A DNA stretch of 64,000 nucleotides from Leptothrix discophora. Its GTDB lineage: Bacteria > Pseudomonadota > Gammaproteobacteria > Burkholderiales > Burkholderiaceae_C. The stretch is taken from positions 1 through 64,000 of the forward strand of contig NZ_JAUZEE010000015.1 of NCBI RefSeq assembly GCF_030705305.1. The letters run 5' to 3'. Both the position numbers and the translations under genes were made by a program. Numbering within the stretch: the stretch's first letter is position 1; every line of letters starts with the position of its first letter. This document shows positions 12,011 through 21,104 of the stretch, one piece after another. The notes beneath the pieces were generated by a model that worked only from the letters and a program-made list of their open reading frames with translations, was not told the DNA's origin and searched no databases.

Positions 12011-13255
12011 ATGACCGCCGCGCGCACGACGACCGACCTGATCGCCTGGCCCGAGATGCTGGCCCGCCACCGCACCGCCTGGCTGCAGCTCTGGCGAGCG
12101 AGCGGCGCCGTGCCGGACCTCGGCCCGACCTGGGCCGAGGCGCTGGTGTCGGGCCACCGGATCGATCCGTCCGAACTGCATGTGCTGGTGGGCTGGTCGG
12201 ACGATGCGCGGGCCGGTGTTGATGCGGATGCGGATACGGATGCGGCTCGACTGCGCTGGGTCTGGCCGCTGCGCCGCCGCTCGGTGCGCCGTGCGGGACT
12301 GCGCTGGTCGGTGCTGGGGCCACTCAACAATGTCTACACGCTGCACAGCGGCCTGCTCTGCGCCGGGGGCGACGAGGCCTCGGCACATCAGGCCCGGGAA
12401 CAGGCCTGGACCGCGCTGCAGCGCCAGCCGCTGCGCTGGGACTGGTTCGAGGTCGACAGCGTCGTCGCCGGCAGCGCCGAGCATGCGCAGTGGCAGGCAC
12501 TGGCCGCGCGCGACGACGCCGGCCTGCGCAGCGTGGCCATCCACCGCTCGCCCTACCTGCGGCACGAGGGCACGCTCGACGCGTTGATCACGCAGCGTTC
12601 GCGCAACTTCCGCGAGAAGATCCGCGCCCGCCGCCGCGAACTCCAGCGTGGCTGCGCGCCGGGCGGTGCGCTGGCCTGGCGCCAGTACACCCGGCCCGAG
12701 GAGATGGATGCCTACTTCGCGCTCGCGCGGCAGGTCGAGCTGCACAGCTGGAAGCATGCCGAGGGCACCGCGATCACCTCGCGTGAGTGGGAAACCGGCT
12801 TCTACGCCAGCCTGCTGCCTGGCCTCGCGGCCGAAGGCCAGACCGTCTGCACGGTGCTGTTCCAGGACGGCCTGCCGGTCGGTCACAGCATCGACCTGCG
12901 CTGCGGCGCGCGCGTCTACGGCGTCAAGTGGACCTACGACATGAACCACGCGCGGCTCAGGCCGGGCGTGCTGCTGATGGTCGGCCGGCTCGACCAGTAC
13001 CTGGCCGACGGCGTGACCGAGTTCGACTTCCTCGGCGAGGCCGAGGCCTACAAGCTGCAGTGGACCGCGACCACGCGCGATCACCTGCGCCTGCGCCTGC
13101 ACGCGGCCTCGCCACGCGGGCGACTGGCGCGTGCGCTCGACGACGTGCTGGCGCGCCTGAAGTCGCTGCGTCGGCATGCCGCACCGCCCGCCGCACCGGC
13201 CACCCCGCCGGACACGGCCGATGCCGGCGTCACGCTGGCCGCGCGGGACGACTGA
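12011..13255 (+). CDS. FemAB/CelD-like GNAT acyltransferase, copy 1
   Basis: 414 residues, BioF2-like GNAT family (CelD/FemAB fold). The N half is variable. The C half has the family core NFREKIRARRRELQRG, SWKHAEGTAITSREWETGFY, GLPVGHSIDLRCGARVYGVKW and EFDFLGEAEAYKLQWT, which forms the second GNAT lobe. Such proteins acylate sugars or transfer aminoacyl groups in cell-envelope and exopolysaccharide pathways; the substrate here is unknown. The next gene is a clear paralogue in the same order (DLGPTWAEAL versus DLGPDWAEAL, FLGEAEAYKL versus FLGDDEAYKL). An AGGAG precedes ATG 12011 at a rather long 12-base spacing. Confidence 0.8.
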   Translation: MTAARTTTDLIAWPEMLARHRTAWLQLWRASGAVPDLGPTWAEALVSGHRIDPSELHVLVGWSDDARAGVDADADTDAARLRWVWPLRRRSVRRAGLRWSVLGPLNNVYTLHSGLLCAGGDEASAHQAREQAWTALQRQPLRWDWFEVDSVVAGSAEHAQWQALAARDDAGLRSVAIHRSPYLRHEGTLDALITQRSRNFREKIRARRRELQRGCAPGGALAWRQYTRPEEMDAYFALARQVELHSWKHAEGTAITSREWETGFYASLLPGLAAEGQTVCTVLFQDGLPVGHSIDLRCGARVYGVKWTYDMNHARLRPGVLLMVGRLDQYLADGVTEFDFLGEAEAYKLQWTATTRDHLRLRLHAASPRGRLARALDDVLARLKSLRRHAAPPAAPATPPDTADAGVTLAARDD

Positions 13256-13398
13256 ACCCGAGGCCGGCGGCTGGCGCCACGCCGCCATCGCCTGCGTGCA
13301 GGAAGTCGCGCAACCTGGTCTCGTCCGCTCGCGTGCAAGGCATGGACTGGCGCCATCGCTCAGGACAATCCGCAGCGTCCCCAGCCGCCACCTTGCCG

Positions 13399-14562
13399 AT
13401 GTCCAAGCCCCATGCCCAGCTCCTGACCTGGTCCGATGCCATGCCCCGCCTGGCCGAGGCCTGGCGCGCGCTCTGGCGCGAGCAGGGCGCCCGTCCCGAC
13501 CTGGGTCCGGACTGGGCCGAGGCACTGATCGTGGGCCATGCGGTCGACCGCCAGGAGCTGCTGCTGGCGACGGGCCACGACCAGGACGGTGCCCTGGCCT
13601 GGGTCTGGCCGTTGAGGCGACAGCGCGTGCGGCGTGCGGGGATGAGCTGGCGCAAGCTCGGTCCCTTGCTCAACCTCTACGGCCTGCACGAAGGCATGCT
13701 GGCGGTCGACGAGGCTGTGGCGAGGGAGCAGGCCTGGACACTGCTGCAGTCCCAGCGTCTGGCCTGGGACTGGCTGGAGATCGACGCGCTGGTCGACGAT
13801 GACGCCGCCCTGGCCGACTGGCGGCAGTGGGCCACGCGGACCGGCGTGCGGCAGGTGATCGAGCCCATGCACCGCTCGCCGTGGCTGCCCCGCAGCGGCA
13901 CGCTGGCCGAGATGCTGCCGTCCTTGTCGAACAACATGCGCCGCAACGTGCGGGTCGCCCTGCGCGAACTGGATGCCGGGCTGGCGCCGGGCGGTGGCCT
14001 GACCTGGTCGACCTTCGAGACGGTGGACCGCATGCCGGCGCTGCTGGAGGCGGTCCTGTCCATCGAGCGACGCAGCTGGAAGCATGCCGCTGGCAGCGCG
14101 ATCTCGACGCGTGACTGGGAGGAGCGCTTCTACCGCAGCCTCTTGCACAGCCTGGGCCAGGCCGGCCAGGTGATCGGCCATGTGCTCTGCAAGGACGGGG
14201 TGCCGATCGCGCACGCCATCGACCTGCGCAGCAGCGGGCGTGTCTACGGCGTCAAGTCCAGCCACGATCAGGCCCATGACCGGCTCGCGCCGGGACGCAT
14301 GTTGCTGGCCGGCACCTTGCGTCGCTACTTCGACGACGCCGCCGTCATCGAATACGACTTCCTCGGAGACGACGAGGCCTACAAGCTGGCCTGGAACCCG
14401 CAGGTGCGTCGCCACCAGCGCCTGCGCATCCACGCGGACTCCTTGTCCGGCAAGGCGGGTGCGACGCTGGATGCGGCCATCGACACGCTCAAGAAGTACC
14501 GGGCGGACCGGGACGTCCGGCCCGCCCAGGTCGCCGAGCCGGCAGCGACGGTGGGCGGCTGA
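13399..14562 (+). CDS. FemAB/CelD-like GNAT acyltransferase, copy 2
   Basis: 387 residues, a tandem paralogue of the preceding gene along its whole length: LARAWRALWREQG-like N-terminus, NMRRNVRVALRELDAG, SWKHAAGSAISTRDWEERFY, GVPIAHAIDLRSSGRVYGVK and EYDFLGDDEAYKLAWN. The 143-base gap holds no other gene. ATG 13399 aligns with the start of copy 1; an in-frame ATG at 13342 is an alternative, and neither has a strong ribosome site. The two copies may act in series or on different acceptors in envelope glycan modification. No sugar substrate can be inferred. Confidence 0.78.
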   Translation: MSKPHAQLLTWSDAMPRLAEAWRALWREQGARPDLGPDWAEALIVGHAVDRQELLLATGHDQDGALAWVWPLRRQRVRRAGMSWRKLGPLLNLYGLHEGMLAVDEAVAREQAWTLLQSQRLAWDWLEIDALVDDDAALADWRQWATRTGVRQVIEPMHRSPWLPRSGTLAEMLPSLSNNMRRNVRVALRELDAGLAPGGGLTWSTFETVDRMPALLEAVLSIERRSWKHAAGSAISTRDWEERFYRSLLHSLGQAGQVIGHVLCKDGVPIAHAIDLRSSGRVYGVKSSHDQAHDRLAPGRMLLAGTLRRYFDDAAVIEYDFLGDDEAYKLAWNPQVRRHQRLRIHADSLSGKAGATLDAAIDTLKKYRADRDVRPAQVAEPAATVGG

Positions 14563-14726
14563 AGGCCGAGCCGGGGACCACCGTTGCCGGTGCAGGCGGG
14601 CGCGCCGGCCCTCCGCGCCCTCAGCTGCCGAAGAGGCCGCCGTCGTCCTTGGTGATGTCGACCCCCGACGACCCCCGACGCGCGCGGACGACCTTCCGGT
14701 GGGGCGATGACAGCGCTGTGAACCCT

Positions 14727-16088
14727 TCAGGGTGTCGGCATCCACGGCCCCCACGAGAGCAGCCAACCCGCCAGCCCGGAGGCCAGCACGACCGGGATCA
14801 CGCCGACCTTGAAGCGGATCAGGGCCACGCCGGCCGCCGCGCCGATCACGGCGGCCGGCCACGCGAAGCGGCCGCCCAGGCCGTCCGGCCACAGCACGTG
14901 CAGGGCAAAGAACAGGGCCAGGTTGACGATCACGCCGACCACCGCGGCGGTGATGCCGGTCAGCGGCGCGGTGAAGCCGAGCTTGCCGTGCGTGGTCTCG
15001 ATGAAGGGGCCGCCGAGGAAGATGAAGAAGAACGACGGCAGGAAGGTGAAGAAGGTCACCAGCGAGGCCGCCACCACGCCGGCCAGCAGTGGCGCGTCCG
15101 GGCCGAGGATCTGCTTCGTCCAGCCGCCGACGAAGCCGACGAAGGACACCACCATGATCAGCGGGCCGGGCGTGGTCTCGCCCAGCGCGAGGCCGTCGAT
15201 CATCTGCGTCGCGCTGAGCCACTGGAAGTGCTCGACCGCGCCCTGGTAGACGTAGGGCAGCACCGCGTAGGCGCCGCCAAAGGTCAGCAACGCTGCCTTG
15301 GTGAAGAACCAGGCCATCTGCGTGAGCACCGCGTCCCAGCCGAGCAGGCCGATCAGCACGGCCATCGCGGCGATCCACAGGCCGACGCAGACCGCGACGA
15401 CGCGCACCGCGCGGCCCCAGCTGAAGCGGGCATGCTCGGGCGTCGGCGTGTCGTCGTCGATCACCGCCGGACCGGCTGCGGCGGTCGACTGGCCATGCCC
15501 CCCGCCGAGGGCGAAGTGCTGCGGCTTCCAGCGTCCACCGAGGTACCCGGCCAGCCCGGCCAGCAGCACGATCAGCGGGAAGGGCAGGCCCAGCGCGAAG
15601 ATCGCCACGAAGGCCGCCGCCGCGATGCCCCACAGCCAGCGGTTCTTCAGTGCCCGGCTGCCGATGCGCACCGCCGCCGCCAGCACGATCGCCGTCACCG
15701 CCGGCTTGATGCCGTCCAGCACGCTGGCCACCGCCGGCACATGGCCCCAGGCCATGTAGAGCCAGCTCAGGCCGATCAGGATCAGCAGCGAGGGCAGCAC
15801 GAACAGCCCGCCCGCGACGATGCCGCCCCAGGTCCGGTGCATCAGCCAGCCGATGTAGGTGGCCAGCTGCTGCGCCTCCGGACCGGGCAGGACCATGCAG
15901 TAGTTCAGCGCATGCAGGTAGCGCCGCTCGGAGATCCAGCGGCGCCGCTCGACCAGGTCCTCGTGCATCAGCGCGATCTGCCCGGCTGGCCCGCCGAAGC
16001 TGATGAAGCCCAGCCGCAGCCAGTAGACGAAGGCCTGCCAGAAGGTCGGGGCGGCTGGGGCGTGGCCCGGATCGGGGTTGGCGTTCAA
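14727..16088 (-). CDS. chrA: chromate transporter, two-domain ChrA type
   Basis: 453 residues, a polytopic inner-membrane protein with the duplicated CHR domain. The N copy carries FWQAFVYWLRLGFISFGGPAGQ and YCMVLPGPEAQQLATYIGW; the C copy carries FFTKAALLTFGGAYAVLPYV and GLALGETTPGPLIMVVSFVGF. These FGGP/FGGA and PGP(E/L) motifs define the family. It exports chromate using the proton gradient; some members move sulfate. The likely start is TTG at 16088 (MNANPDPG) with AGGA upstream, because no ATG occurs between there and the first helix. A histidine- and threonine-rich linker separates the two domains. It is divergent from ribA and convergent with the acyltransferase pair. Confidence 0.88.
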   Translation of the reverse strand: MNANPDPGHAPAAPTFWQAFVYWLRLGFISFGGPAGQIALMHEDLVERRRWISERRYLHALNYCMVLPGPEAQQLATYIGWLMHRTWGGIVAGGLFVLPSLLILIGLSWLYMAWGHVPAVASVLDGIKPAVTAIVLAAAVRIGSRALKNRWLWGIAAAAFVAIFALGLPFPLIVLLAGLAGYLGGRWKPQHFALGGGHGQSTAAAGPAVIDDDTPTPEHARFSWGRAVRVVAVCVGLWIAAMAVLIGLLGWDAVLTQMAWFFTKAALLTFGGAYAVLPYVYQGAVEHFQWLSATQMIDGLALGETTPGPLIMVVSFVGFVGGWTKQILGPDAPLLAGVVAASLVTFFTFLPSFFFIFLGGPFIETTHGKLGFTAPLTGITAAVVGVIVNLALFFALHVLWPDGLGGRFAWPAAVIGAAAGVALIRFKVGVIPVVLASGLAGWLLSWGPWMPTP

Positions 16089-16214
16089 GGTGCATTCCTG
16101 GCAGGACAGGGGCGCGATGATGCCTCGTCGCCCTGCGGTGGGGCCCGCCGCGCGAGCCTGCCGACCGGGCGGCATCACCCCGTCATGCCAAACACCGGAC
16201 AATGCCGGGCTGCG

Positions 16215-16892
16215 ATGAACCCTGATCCCCTGATGACCCCCGCCGTTCGTACCGAGTCCGTTCCCAGCCCCGCCGACGAGGGCGACGCGCCCTGCGTGCG
16301 CGTCGGCCCGAGCGTGCGCATGCCGACCTCGCACGGCATGTTCCAGCTCTCGGCCTTCATCGAGAGCCGCACCGGCGTCGAGCACCTGGCCATCCACTGC
16401 GGCGACCTGTCGGTGCCGGGCGTGCTGGTGCGGGTGCACTCCGAATGCTTCACCGGCGACATCATCGGATCGCTGCGCTGCGACTGCGGCCCGCAGCTGC
16501 ACAAGGCGCTGGACCGCATCGCCGCCGAAGGCCTTGGCGTGGTGATCTACATGCGCGGCCACGAGGGCCGCGGCATCGGCCTGATCGACAAGCTGCGCGC
16601 CTACGCACTGCAGGACCAGGGCATGGACACGGTCGACGCCAACCTCGCGCTCGGCCACCCGGTCGACGCGCGCCGCTACGAGGCGGCGGCCGCCATCCTG
16701 CAGCACCTGGGCGCGCGGTCGGTCCGGCTGATGAGCAACAACCCGCTCAAGCTGCTGGCGCTGCGCGAACAGGGCCTGGAGGTGGTCGCCCGCGAGCCGC
16801 ACGAGGCCGGCGAGCACCCGGAGAACGCGGCCTATCTGGGCACCAAGCGCGACCGCCTGGGACACCTGCTGGGGCATCCGGTCGCGGATTGA
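16215..16892 (+). CDS. ribA: GTP cyclohydrolase II
   Basis: 225 residues. It catalyses the first committed step of riboflavin synthesis (GTP to the diaminopyrimidine phosphate plus formate). The zinc site is visible as SECFTGDIIGSLRCDCG, giving three cysteines in the C-x10-C-x-C arrangement. The catalytic region GHEGRGIGLIDKLRAYALQD and the late MSNNPLKL are also conserved. It is a stand-alone enzyme without a fused DHBP synthase (RibB) domain. The start could also be the ATG at 16233. It may be a second copy, since riboflavin genes are usually grouped elsewhere; that is inference. Confidence 0.92.
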   Translation: MNPDPLMTPAVRTESVPSPADEGDAPCVRVGPSVRMPTSHGMFQLSAFIESRTGVEHLAIHCGDLSVPGVLVRVHSECFTGDIIGSLRCDCGPQLHKALDRIAAEGLGVVIYMRGHEGRGIGLIDKLRAYALQDQGMDTVDANLALGHPVDARRYEAAAAILQHLGARSVRLMSNNPLKLLALREQGLEVVAREPHEAGEHPENAAYLGTKRDRLGHLLGHPVAD

Positions 16893-17081
16893 CGCCTGCC
16901 GGCGAGGCTTGCGGCCCGATATGGGCACACTTTCACCCTGAACTGCGGCGATCGACCGATCGCCGGGTTCGAACAATCGGACTCTCCTGGCATGAATCTG
17001 TCGGGTCGGCCTTGAGGTCGATCAAGACGATCGGTGCCTGTCTACGGTCACCGCCGGGGAGGCGGAACGAGGAGTGTCCCC

Positions 17082-18614
17082 ATGAAGTTGCGTACCCAGA
17101 TCCTGCTGCTCGGCTGTGCGGGTGCCCTCTCGGCCATGTTTGCCGGCGGGATGGGCCTGTTCGGCACGCACCGCGTCGACCAGGCGGTGACACGGTCGAT
17201 CGATGCCTCGCACGCGCTGCAGGCCAGCCAGGTCATCGACATGATGCATGACGCCATCCGCGGTGACAGCCAGCTGGCCATGATGGGCGCGCTGGAGAAG
17301 GACGACGGCCGCATCGCGCGCGCCGCCCAGGCGCTCGGCGAGCATCGCAAGACGATGCAGGAGGCGATGGACAAGCTGGAGGCCGCCGACATCAGCACCG
17401 AGGCGACGGCCGCGCTGCTGGCCGCCAAGCCGCAGGTGGAGGCCTACTTCGAGGTCGCGCAGCTTGTCGTGCGCCATGCGGCCGTCGATGTCGGGCTGGC
17501 CCGCCAGGAGCTCCCGCGGCTGCAGCGGTCCTTCGAGGAACTCGAGGGCTCGCTGGCGGCCGTCAGCGAACTCATCGAGGCCGATGGCACGCAGACCGCC
17601 GAGGCGGCCACCGCCGCCGCTCACCAGGCCTTCTGGATCACGCTGGCCGGCCTGGCCGTCGCGACCCTGTCCATGCTGGCCGGCGCGCTGCTGCTGGCGC
17701 GGCGCATGGTCGCCCCCATGGGCCATGCGGTCGACGTCGCGGTGCAGATTGCCCAGGGTGACCTCGGCGTGCGCATCCACCCCAAAGGCAACGACGAGAC
17801 CCGCCGGCTGCTCGACGCGATGGCGGCGATGCAGTCCAGCTTCGGCCGCATCGTGCAGGAGGTGAAGCACAACGCCGACGAGGTCGCGACCGCCAGCACC
17901 CAGATCGCGCAGGGCAACAGCGACCTGAGCCAGCGCACCGAGCAGCAGGCCAGCGCGCTGCAGCAGACCGCCGCGACGATGGAGGAACTGAGCGCGACGG
18001 TGCGCAACAACACCGACAACGCCCGTCAGGCGAACCAGCTGGCGCTCGGCGCCTCCGAGGTTGCCAGCCAGGGCGGCGAGGTGGTCGGCCAGGTCGTCTC
18101 GACGATGCGCGGCATCAACGACAGCAGCAAGAAGATCGCCGACATCATCTCGGTGATCGACGGCATCGCCTTCCAGACCAACATCCTGGCCCTGAACGCG
18201 GCGGTCGAAGCCGCCCGGGCCGGCGAGCAGGGCCGCGGTTTCGCGGTCGTGGCCAGCGAGGTTCGCAACCTCGCCCAGCGCAGCGCCGAGGCCGCGCGCG
18301 AGATCAAGACCCTGATCACCCGCAGCGTCGACCAGGTCGAGCAGGGCACGCGCCTGGTCGACACCGCCGGCCAGACCATGGACGAGATCGTCGCGTCGAT
18401 CCGGCGCGTCAGCGACATCGTCGGCGAGATCTCCGAGGCCAGCGTCGAACAGGGCGGCGGCATCAGCCAGGTCGGCGAGGCGGTCGCCCACATGGACCAC
18501 GCGACGCAGCAGAACGCCGCACTGGTCGAGCAGAGCGCCGCTGCCGCGCAGAGCCTTCAGCAGCAGGCCCAGCGCCTGGTGCAGGCGGTCGGCGCCTTCC
18601 GCATCGCCGCCTGA
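17082..18614 (+). CDS. methyl-accepting chemotaxis protein
   Basis: 510 residues. An N-terminal signal-anchor helix ([18 protein letters not shown]) and a second transmembrane helix (about 195-217, [26 protein letters not shown]) bracket a four-helix periplasmic sensor of about 165 residues. A HAMP domain follows, then a long coiled-coil signalling domain with the hairpin tip [39 protein letters not shown], which binds CheA/CheW. No NWETF-type CheR tether is present at the C-terminus. A GAGGAG site precedes ATG 17082. The ligand is unknown. The gene stands alone, with MerR convergent. Confidence 0.93.
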   Translation: MKLRTQILLLGCAGALSAMFAGGMGLFGTHRVDQAVTRSIDASHALQASQVIDMMHDAIRGDSQLAMMGALEKDDGRIARAAQALGEHRKTMQEAMDKLEAADISTEATAALLAAKPQVEAYFEVAQLVVRHAAVDVGLARQELPRLQRSFEELEGSLAAVSELIEADGTQTAEAATAAAHQAFWITLAGLAVATLSMLAGALLLARRMVAPMGHAVDVAVQIAQGDLGVRIHPKGNDETRRLLDAMAAMQSSFGRIVQEVKHNADEVATASTQIAQGNSDLSQRTEQQASALQQTAATMEELSATVRNNTDNARQANQLALGASEVASQGGEVVGQVVSTMRGINDSSKKIADIISVIDGIAFQTNILALNAAVEAARAGEQGRGFAVVASEVRNLAQRSAEAAREIKTLITRSVDQVEQGTRLVDTAGQTMDEIVASIRRVSDIVGEISEASVEQGGGISQVGEAVAHMDHATQQNAALVEQSAAAAQSLQQQAQRLVQAVGAFRIAA

Positions 18615-18650
18615 GCGGACGCCACACGCGGCCGGCGCCGGTGTGCGGCC

Positions 18651-19673
18651 TCAGCCCGCCGCGGTGCCGGGCAGCAGCAGGCCCTCATGACGCGCGACCC
18701 GTTCCAGCGCGTCCTCGAAGCGGGCGCGTGAACCGGCCGTGACCTGCTGCAGGTGCTGGTGCAGGGCAGCGTCTGCCGCGCTGCGGTGGGCGCATTCGGC
18801 GCTGTAGGCCTCGAAGCGCGAGAGCTGCACCAGCAGCTCGGCGATGTGGCTCGGGCACTCGCAGGCGATGGTCGACGACAGCCCGGCAAAGTCGGCCAGG
18901 GCCGCGTCGTCCCAGCGGCGGGGTGGCACCGGGCCGGACTCGGGCAGGCCAGCCGCAGGCGGCGTGTCAGCCCCGGTCGCGGTGGCGGCGGCCGGGCCCG
19001 TCAGCCGGGCCAGCCACGGCCCCAGCACCGCATCGGGCTGCGGCTCGCGCAGCAGCGCCAGGCCGGCATCGGCGAGCCAGTCGCAGACCGCGTCGGCCGC
19101 GTAGCCATACAGCACCGCACGCGGCAGCCCGGTCCAGTCGGGGGCCTGGGCATCGACCTCGGCCAGCCAGCCGGCATGCAGCTGCGGCTGGTGGAACAGC
19201 ACGCCGTCGACCTCGTCCTGGCCGTGCGCCGCGAGCGCCTGGGCCAGGTCCTCGAACGGCCCGAGCAGCTCGACCGGCTGGCCGATGCGCCGCAGCAGCG
19301 CCGGCCGCCGCAGGCGCGTCGCCAGTGCCGGGCCGATCACCAGCAGCCGGAAGCTGCCGCCCGTGCGTGCCGGCCGGGTCGTCGCCTGAGCCTTGCGGCC
19401 CGAGGCCAGCGTCTGCGCATGCGTGGCCGCCACCCGCTGCAGCTGCGCCATGTCCAGCGGTGCCAGGCTGCCGATGGCGTGGCCCAGGTCGGCCAGTTGC
19501 TTGATCAACGCCAGGCGCCGCACGTCGTCGCCGGAATAGAGCCGCTGTCCGCTGGGTGACAGCTGCGGCTGGGTCACGCCGTAGCGGCGCTCCCAGACCC
19601 GCAGCGTCGCCACCGGCATGCGCAGCATGCGCGCCACGGCGCCGCTGCGGTGGAAGGTCATGGGCTGGGTCAT
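18651..19673 (-). CDS. MerR family regulator of the light-response cluster (LitR-like without an evident B12 motif)
   Basis: 340 residues. The N-terminal MerR winged helix (about 5-75) is clear: RSGAVARMLRMPVATLRVWERRYG and SPSGQRLYSGDDVRRLALIKQL. A middle domain of about 110 residues and a C-terminal helical domain (TIACECPSHIAELLVQLSRFEAYSAEC) have the layout of LitR/CarH light regulators. I find no DxHxxG cobalamin motif, so light sensing by bound B12 is doubtful. It resembles the class that relies on a separate partner. It is divergent from the photolyase operon, with three direct repeats between. ATG 19673 or 19661 could be the start. Confidence 0.82.
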   Translation of the reverse strand: MTQPMTFHRSGAVARMLRMPVATLRVWERRYGVTQPQLSPSGQRLYSGDDVRRLALIKQLADLGHAIGSLAPLDMAQLQRVAATHAQTLASGRKAQATTRPARTGGSFRLLVIGPALATRLRRPALLRRIGQPVELLGPFEDLAQALAAHGQDEVDGVLFHQPQLHAGWLAEVDAQAPDWTGLPRAVLYGYAADAVCDWLADAGLALLREPQPDAVLGPWLARLTGPAAATATGADTPPAAGLPESGPVPPRRWDDAALADFAGLSSTIACECPSHIAELLVQLSRFEAYSAECAHRSAADAALHQHLQQVTAGSRARFEDALERVARHEGLLLPGTAAG

Positions 19674-19701
19674 GCAGGTCTCACGGCTGGGTGGAAGGTG
19701 G

Positions 19702-19781
19702 ATTGAATCGGATTTGACGCCGAGTGTTCGGTCTAGAGTGTCATTGAATTCGATATGACTTGGTGTTGAGTCGGAAATCAC
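19702..19781. promoter_or_regulatory. three direct repeats in the merR/photolyase divergent promoter
   Basis: ATTGAATCGGATTTGAC (19702-19718), ATTGAATTCGATATGAC (19743-19759, 14/17 identical) and GTTGAGTCGGAAATCAC (19765-19781, 12/17) lie in the same orientation. Their spacings are 41 and 22 bp, close to whole helical turns, so bound proteins would lie on one face of the DNA. They fill the gap between the two divergent starts and are likely sites for the MerR protein or promoter elements for a special sigma factor. Confidence 0.55.
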
Positions 19782-19794
19782 TAGGATGCGCAGC

Positions 19795-20940
19795 ATGACA
19801 GCTCGACATGCCAAGCACATCGCCGTGATCGGCGCCGGTTTCGCCGGTGCCCTGACCGCCCGCACCCTGACGCGCGCCGGCCACCGCGTCCAGGTCTTCG
19901 ACAAGTCGCGCGGCGCCGGCGGCCGCCTGGCGACGCGCCGCATGGCCTGGGTCGACCCGGCCGGGCAGGAGGTGGTCACCCGCATGGACCACGGCGCGCC
20001 CGGCGTGGTGGCCCGCAGCGCCGGCTTCCAGGCCTTTCTGGACGCGGCGGTGCAGGCCGGCTGGATGGCGACGTGGGAGCCCGTGTTGTCGCCCCGCAGC
20101 CGGACGCTGCCGGCCGGCCAGCGGCTGCACGTCGCCATGCCCGACCAGCCGGAGCCGAGCCGGCGCCTGCTCGACGGCCTGCCGTGCGCCTGGGGCCAGC
20201 CGGTTGACGCGCTGCACCGCACGCCGACCGGCTGGCGGGTGTCGGCCGGCGGCGTGCTGCACGGCGCCGGGCTGGGCGCGGGCTACGACGCGGTGGTGCT
20301 GGCGATCCCGCCGGCACAGGCCGCGCCGCTGATCGCGCCGCACCGCGCCGACTGGTCGACACAGGCCGCCAGCGTGCCGATGCAGCCTTGCTGGACGCTC
20401 ATGGGTGTGGCCGACCTGCGCGGCAGCGGCGCGCTTCGCTCGCCCGAATGGGCCTTGAGCCGCCCGGCGAGCGGCCCGCTGGCCTGGCTGATGCGCAACG
20501 ATGCCCGTCCTGGCCGGACCTGCACGCCCGGCCAGGCCCAGTGGGTCGCGCATGCCCGCGCCGACTGGAGCGCGCACCACCTGGAGAGCACGCCCGAGGA
20601 GGTCCTGCCGCTGCTGCAGGCCGCGCTGGCCGCACAGCTCGGCCAGCCGGTGCAGTGGCTGCATGCGACGGTGCATCGCTGGCGCTATGCCCAGCCACCG
20701 GCCGACCTGCCGGCGTCGTCCTGCTGGTGGGACGCGAGCCTGGCGCTGGGCGTCTGCGGCGACTTCCTGGGCGGTGGCGAGGACGCCGTCGCGGCCGAGG
20801 GCGTCGAGCGGGCCTGGCGTTCGGCGCGTGCGCTGGGCGCGGCCATGGCGGCGTCATCGGCCTCGACCATCGGCTGGGGCTCCGCGCTGGCGGCGACCTC
20901 CCGACCGATGCCGCTGTCTCGTCCGATGGCCCTGGCATGA
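19795..20940 (+). CDS. NAD(P)/FAD-dependent amine-oxidase-like oxidoreductase
   Basis: 381 residues. An N-terminal Rossmann FAD site, VIGAGFAGALTARTLTRAGHRVQVFDKS, is followed by the flavoprotein GG motif RGAGGRLATRR. The rest fits the renalase/COG3380 group, with a late LALGVCGDFLGGGEDAVAAEGVERAW segment that contacts FAD. The substrate is unknown. Related genes are regularly found beside bacterial photolyase/cryptochrome genes. ATG 19795 has AGGA 8 bases upstream; ATG 19786 is the alternative. Its TGA overlaps the next ATG (ATGA), so this is the first gene of the light operon. Confidence 0.82.
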   Translation: MTARHAKHIAVIGAGFAGALTARTLTRAGHRVQVFDKSRGAGGRLATRRMAWVDPAGQEVVTRMDHGAPGVVARSAGFQAFLDAAVQAGWMATWEPVLSPRSRTLPAGQRLHVAMPDQPEPSRRLLDGLPCAWGQPVDALHRTPTGWRVSAGGVLHGAGLGAGYDAVVLAIPPAQAAPLIAPHRADWSTQAASVPMQPCWTLMGVADLRGSGALRSPEWALSRPASGPLAWLMRNDARPGRTCTPGQAQWVAHARADWSAHHLESTPEEVLPLLQAALAAQLGQPVQWLHATVHRWRYAQPPADLPASSCWWDASLALGVCGDFLGGGEDAVAAEGVERAWRSARALGAAMAASSASTIGWGSALAATSRPMPLSRPMALA

Positions 20941-21104
20941 GCCCGACGCCCGCCGGTTTCCGCGGCAACAAGGCCGGGCTGCCCAGCAAGCCCTGTGCGG
21001 CCTGTGGCCTGACCATGACCTGGCGGAAACGCTGGGCGAAGAACTGGGCCGAGGTGAAGTTCTGCTCCGACGCGTGCCGGCGCCAGAAGGCCGCCCGTGG
21101 GTGA
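20937..21104 (+). CDS. DUF2256 small zinc-ribbon-like protein
   Basis: 55 residues, with starts and stops overlapping both neighbours. It reads GNKAGLPSKPCAACGLTMTWRKRW and later VKFCSDACRRQK, giving C-x2-C and C-x3-C pairs that could bind one zinc. It is the DUF2256 family, which habitually accompanies FeS-type photolyases; its role is unknown. ATG 20937 overlaps the oxidoreductase stop. Its own stop at 21104 lies inside the photolyase start region. Confidence 0.88.
   Translation: MSPTPAGFRGNKAGLPSKPCAACGLTMTWRKRWAKNWAEVKFCSDACRRQKAARG

Noticed and set aside
14563-14726. Minus-strand peptide ending VDITKDDGGLFGS with a stop at about 14620
   Set aside because: It looks protein-like, but there is no credible start or ribosome site, and the upstream part is a CGACCCC repeat. 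It may be a gene remnant, and I cannot support it as a gene.
18615-18650. Possible terminator between the chemotaxis receptor and merR
   Set aside because: CACAC and GTGTG arms can pair around a GC-rich core, but the pairing is imperfect and no T-tract exists on either strand.
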